Origin: Deltaproteobacteria bacterium
GTDB lineage: Bacteria > Desulfobacterota > Binatia > UBA12015
Reading direction: 5' to 3'
Length of the DNA stretch: 42,209 nucleotides
Assembly: GCA_016874715.1 (NCBI GenBank)
Contig: VGTK01000030.1
Location: forward strand, 1-42,209
The notes beneath the pieces are model-generated. The model worked only from the letters and a program-made list of their open reading frames with translations, was not told the DNA's origin and did not search any database. The position numbers and the translations under genes were made by a program. Shown here piece after piece: positions 40,013 to 42,209 of this stretch (position 1 is the stretch's first letter; each line of letters begins with the position of its first letter).

Positions 40013-40187
40013 CCCAGCCGCTTCTGCCCGCGTGCGCCGCCGCGACGCTGCGACCTCCCGGCGTTCGCCGAGCGGGCAGCGCGCTCTCCCCGCGAGGTCG
40101 TAGCGAGACCCCTTGCCGTCGTTGCTTGAAGCGCGGCCGCGCAGTTGCGATAGTCGAGTCGGCGCATCACCGTTCGGTCGTCTTCAC
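40013..40187. other. Leader/intergenic region before the second halogenase-like gene
   Basis: 175 bases. It contains inverted repeats able to pair over a distance: ctgcccgc with gcgggcag, and an internal cgacctc with gaggtcg. These could form a structured leader or a terminator for the ACP transcript. There is no T-run. No promoter was identified. Confidence 0.25.
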
Positions 40188-41540
40188 ATGACAGGTCGTT
40201 GGGACTTCGACGTAGCAGTCGTCGGCGGCGGGCCGGGGGGCTCCGCAGCAGCCGCCGCACTCGCGCGCCGCGGACACGCGGTGGTGCAGATCGAGAAGAC
40301 GACCTTTCCGCGCTTCCACATCGGCGAGTCGCAGCTCCCGTGGCTGAACGGGGTGCTGGCCGAGATCGGCGCCACCGAGGCGGTCGCGGCTGCAGGCTTC
40401 GTCCAGAAGTGGGGCGCTGCCTTCGGCGCCGGTGATGCAGACATCGAGCGCTACGCGGACTTCGCCCGTGCCCCCGAGGTGCCGGAGCCACAGACCGTCC
40501 AGGTACCGCGCGAGCGCTTCGATCAGGTGCTGCTCGACCACGCGGCGGCCTGCGGCGCGACCGTGAAGCAGCACTGCCAGGCCCGGCGTGCGAAGTTCGA
40601 CCCGGACGGCGTCGACCTGACCTACGAGACCGCGGACGGCGGCGAGGCGACCTTGCGCGTCGGCGCGGTCGTCGACGCTTCCGGACGGTACGGCTTCCTC
40701 GCCCGGACGTTCGGACAGCGCAACTCCGATCCCGAGCTGCGCAACATCGCCGTCCACCGCCAGTACGAGAACGTGCCGCGGCGCGACGGACGGCGCGCGG
40801 GCGACATCCGGATCTTCACTCGCGCCGACGGCGGCTGGTTCTGGCTCATCCCGATCAGCGACCGCGTCATGAGCGTCGGCGTCGTGCTTCCGCAGACGGC
40901 GTACCGCGCCGTCGCCGCCGGACGTCCGGAGGACACGCTCGACGCGGTCACCAGGGCAACGCCGAACGTCGCGGCCCTGCTCGCGAACGCCAACGCGGTG
41001 AGCGAGGCGCGCTTCGAGGCCGACTACTCCTACCTGCACAGCCTCCAGGCCGGCGACCGCTTCGTCCTGGTCGGCGACGCGGGCGCGTTCCTCGATCCGA
41101 TCTTCTCGACCGGCGTGCTGCTCGCGATGCAATCGGGTGTCGAGGCTGCGGCGGCAATCAGCGCCGGGCTCCGCGACGGAGACCTGAGCGCGCGGCGCTT
41201 CCGCGCCTTCGAGCGCCAGGTCGTACGGCGCTACCGTCACTTTCGCCGGCTCGTGGTCGGCTTCTACGATCCGGCGTTTCGCGATCTCTTCTTGAGCCCG
41301 AGCTCGCGCCTGGGCCTGTTCGAGGCGGTCCTGTCCACGCTGGCCGGAAACTGGCGGCCATCCTGGTCGATCCGCTTGCGGCTCTGGCTCTTCTTCTGGC
41401 TGGTCCGCATCCAGCGCCACGTTGCACTCGCGCCGCGGCACCTCGAGGCGACATCGGCGGCGACGGGTCGCCCGTTCCTCGAACCCGCGGGCGACCCATC
41501 GTCGCCCCGTCTGGCGGAGACGGGCGACGGACGTACTTGA
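40188..41540 (+). CDS. FAD-dependent halogenase-like oxidoreductase
   Basis: 450 residues. FAD-binding DVAVVGGGPGGSAAAAALARR near the N-terminus; GESQLPWLNGVLAEIG from about residue 46; WFWLIP (217-222), fitting the WxWxIP halogenase motif; VLVGDAGAFLDPIFSTGVLLAM as second FAD contact; and a hydrophobic amphipathic C-terminus (WSIRLRLWLFFWLV) that may touch the membrane. Lys74 in QKWGAAF is in the area where halogenases keep a catalytic Lys. It is related to the protein at 10308-11684 but clearly diverged. Function could be halogenation, hydroxylation or reduction. ATG 40188 follows a 175-base gap with its own possible leader. Confidence 0.82.
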   Translation: MTGRWDFDVAVVGGGPGGSAAAAALARRGHAVVQIEKTTFPRFHIGESQLPWLNGVLAEIGATEAVAAAGFVQKWGAAFGAGDADIERYADFARAPEVPEPQTVQVPRERFDQVLLDHAAACGATVKQHCQARRAKFDPDGVDLTYETADGGEATLRVGAVVDASGRYGFLARTFGQRNSDPELRNIAVHRQYENVPRRDGRRAGDIRIFTRADGGWFWLIPISDRVMSVGVVLPQTAYRAVAAGRPEDTLDAVTRATPNVAALLANANAVSEARFEADYSYLHSLQAGDRFVLVGDAGAFLDPIFSTGVLLAMQSGVEAAAAISAGLRDGDLSARRFRAFERQVVRRYRHFRRLVVGFYDPAFRDLFLSPSSRLGLFEAVLSTLAGNWRPSWSIRLRLWLFFWLVRIQRHVALAPRHLEATSAATGRPFLEPAGDPSSPRLAETGDGRT

Positions 41541-41605
41541 CGGCAGGCCGAGACGCCGTCGGAGCCCCGGCGGTCGCGCGAGCTCGTCGAACCGGACTTC
41601 AGGAC

Positions 41606-41645
41606 GCGCGACAGATCCGTGTCAGGCCGCGCGACAGATCCGTGT
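41606..41645. repeat. 23-bp tandem duplication at the 3' end of an ACP gene
   Basis: gcgcgacagatccgtgt occurs at 41606-41622 and again at 41629-41645, offset 23 bases. On the minus strand this duplicates the last codons and stop of the ACP gene, so a second TGA follows 23 bases after the first. 23 is 2 mod 3, like the 11- and 32-base junction repeats. Confidence 0.85.
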
Positions 41646-41864
41646 TGCCAGGGCTCGGATCGACCGCAGGTCCTCGCGTCGCATGTCGGTCCGCATGAGC
41701 TTCACCGCGAACCGCTGCTCGATGGCCACCAGCAGCTCGACGAACGCCATCGAGTCCATGCCGAGCGCATCGAGCGGCTCGTCCAACGGCGCCTTGTCGA
41801 CGTCGAGGCCGAGGATACTCGACACTTCGAGTGCGAGGATGTCCTCGACTTGCTCCTGGGTCAT
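41622..41864 (-). CDS. Acyl carrier protein
   Basis: 80 residues with the site DALGMDSMAFVELLVAI and Ser38 as attachment residue. The DSM motif and the sequence around it differ from the other four ACPs and resemble carriers of PKS- or NRPS-associated pathways. ATG 41864 gives a normal ACP length; the frame stays open upstream but that part has no ACP-like sequence and holds the palindromic region. It is the only minus-strand gene at the right end, and its neighbour on the other side starts an O-methyltransferase-like gene in the opposite direction. Confidence 0.92.
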   Translation of the reverse strand: MTQEQVEDILALEVSSILGLDVDKAPLDEPLDALGMDSMAFVELLVAIEQRFAVKLMRTDMRREDLRSIRALATRICRAA

Positions 41865-41868
41865 GTCC

Positions 41869-41958
41869 AACACTGAGCGCACCGTCCGGACCCGGCGAAG
41901 GTATCGATCGTCTCCGGACGGGTCAATCCAGTGTTCCGTCACCGAAATATCGTGACGG
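41869..41958. promoter_or_regulatory. Nested inverted repeats upstream of the right-hand ACP
   Basis: Three dyads lie in the divergent region. The outer arms aacactg (41869-41875) and cagtgtt (41929-41935) enclose inner arms ccgtccgga (41882-41890) and tccggacgg (41913-41921), with nearly equal gaps (6 and 7 bases). Directly adjacent is a third, ccgtcac (41936-41942) and gtgacgg (41952-41958), around an A/T-rich centre. All arms are perfect. This could be operator sites for a dimeric regulator or a strong hairpin in the ACP leader. Confidence 0.6.
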
Positions 41959-42066
41959 CCGAGCACGTGCCGGTGCGCGCGCCCGGAGCTCGCTCCGACG
42001 GCGAAGCTCCACCGGGATCGAACGTCGGAATTGACCTCCGCGGAGCGATCGGCCAGCGTGTCGAAG

Positions 42067-42209
42067 GTGTCCACGGACAGGCCGCTCGTCGATCCCGACA
42101 TCGCCGCCTATGCCGACGCGCTGACGTCGGTCGGTCACCCGCTGTATGCGCGCCTGGTCGACGAGACCGTCGCCAGCGCACTCGTGCCCGGGATGCAGCT
42201 GGGACGCGT
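42067..42209 (+). CDS. Partial O-methyltransferase-like gene, N-terminus only
   Basis: From GTG 42067 the frame is open to the window edge (47 codons). The sequence LVDPDIAAYADALTSV, then PLYARLVDETVASALVP and GMQLG, matches the start of caffeoyl-CoA O-methyltransferase-like proteins, which typically open with a DPxIxxYA motif and a helix rich in L, A and E before a P-x-MQxG segment. The SAM-binding motif is beyond the edge. An O-methyltransferase would fit a pathway with an aromatic head group. Confidence 0.55.
   Translation, partial: MSTDRPLVDPDIAAYADALTSVGHPLYARLVDETVASALVPGMQLGR

Noticed and set aside
41865..42101. N-terminal extension of the right-hand ACP (open upstream to 42101)
   Set aside because: The extra 79 codons have no ACP-like or other recognisable sequence and overlap the palindromic regulatory region. 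ATG 41864 gives a standard-length ACP.
1..42209. A true ladderane gene cluster
   Set aside because: The gene classes overlap with those proposed for ladderanes, but LolA/MMPL/DUF3261, ApeP-like and ligase genes point to aryl polyene ancestry. I treat ladderane-like chemistry as a hypothesis only.

Overview
This window is one large accessory biosynthetic locus from a high-GC (roughly 70% by eye) Gram-negative bacterium. The Gram-negative assignment rests on LolA-like carriers, an RND/MMPL exporter, several lipoproteins and an LpxL-type acyltransferase. Strong G/C third-position use and frequent GTG/TTG starts would suit a myxobacterial or deltaproteobacterial lineage, an acidobacterium or an uncultured soil phylum, but I cannot place it. 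No rRNA, tRNA, CRISPR array or insertion sequence was seen.

The gene content is that of a type II fatty-acid/polyketide pathway related to aryl polyene (APE), flexirubin and xanthomonadin clusters. It holds five acyl carrier proteins, seven ketosynthase-family proteins (four with an intact Cys-His-His triad, three with the cysteine replaced), one FabG-type ketoreductase, two hotdog dehydratase-like domains, a 4HBT thioesterase, three AMP-forming acyl/aryl ligases, LpxL-like, PlsC-like and condensation-like acyltransferases, a GT2 glycosyltransferase, and an export set of LolA, MMPL and DUF3261 lipoprotein. Beyond standard APE parts it carries three radical-SAM enzymes (B12-binding type, HemN-like, and a SPASM-type protein fused to a hotdog domain), a CrtI/retinol-saturase-like oxidoreductase, two halogenase-like flavoproteins, another FAD oxidoreductase and a P450. 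Radical SAM plus CrtI-like plus type II FAS genes recalls proposed ladderane loci. HemN-like radical SAM proteins include polyketide cyclopropanases. The product is therefore plausibly a membrane-anchored, tailored polyene or carbocyclic lipid; this is inference.

Layout. 1-5413 (minus): LpxL-like acyltransferase, B12-type radical SAM, ligase, ACP, LolA-like protein and the start of a lipoprotein that runs off the left edge. 5649-13189 (plus): P450, GT2, ACP, KS, KS-like partner, halogenase-like flavoprotein, ligase. 13431-14789 (minus): lipoprotein hydrolase. 14893-15684 (plus): methyltransferase. 15901-16665 (minus): UbiE-like methyltransferase in a visibly lower-GC islet. 16785-20405 (minus): secreted hydrolase, KS and Cys-less KS. 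20462-41540 (plus): a run of 20 genes of about 21 kb, mostly joined by ATGA/GTGA/TGATG overlaps, from a NodB-like deacetylase to a second halogenase-like flavoprotein. 41622-41864 (minus): a fifth ACP. 42067 to the right edge (plus): the start of an O-methyltransferase-like gene.

A second, unexpected layer is a set of short tandem duplications at gene ends and gene junctions (periods 36, 11, 32, 32, 32, 12 and 23 bases). At three junctions the period is exactly 32. That lets each copy encode an 11- or 12-codon mini-ORF overlapping its neighbours by one or four bases, so stop/start coupling to the next gene can be preserved. Spacer-type periods are all 2 mod 3; in-frame coding periods are 0 mod 3.
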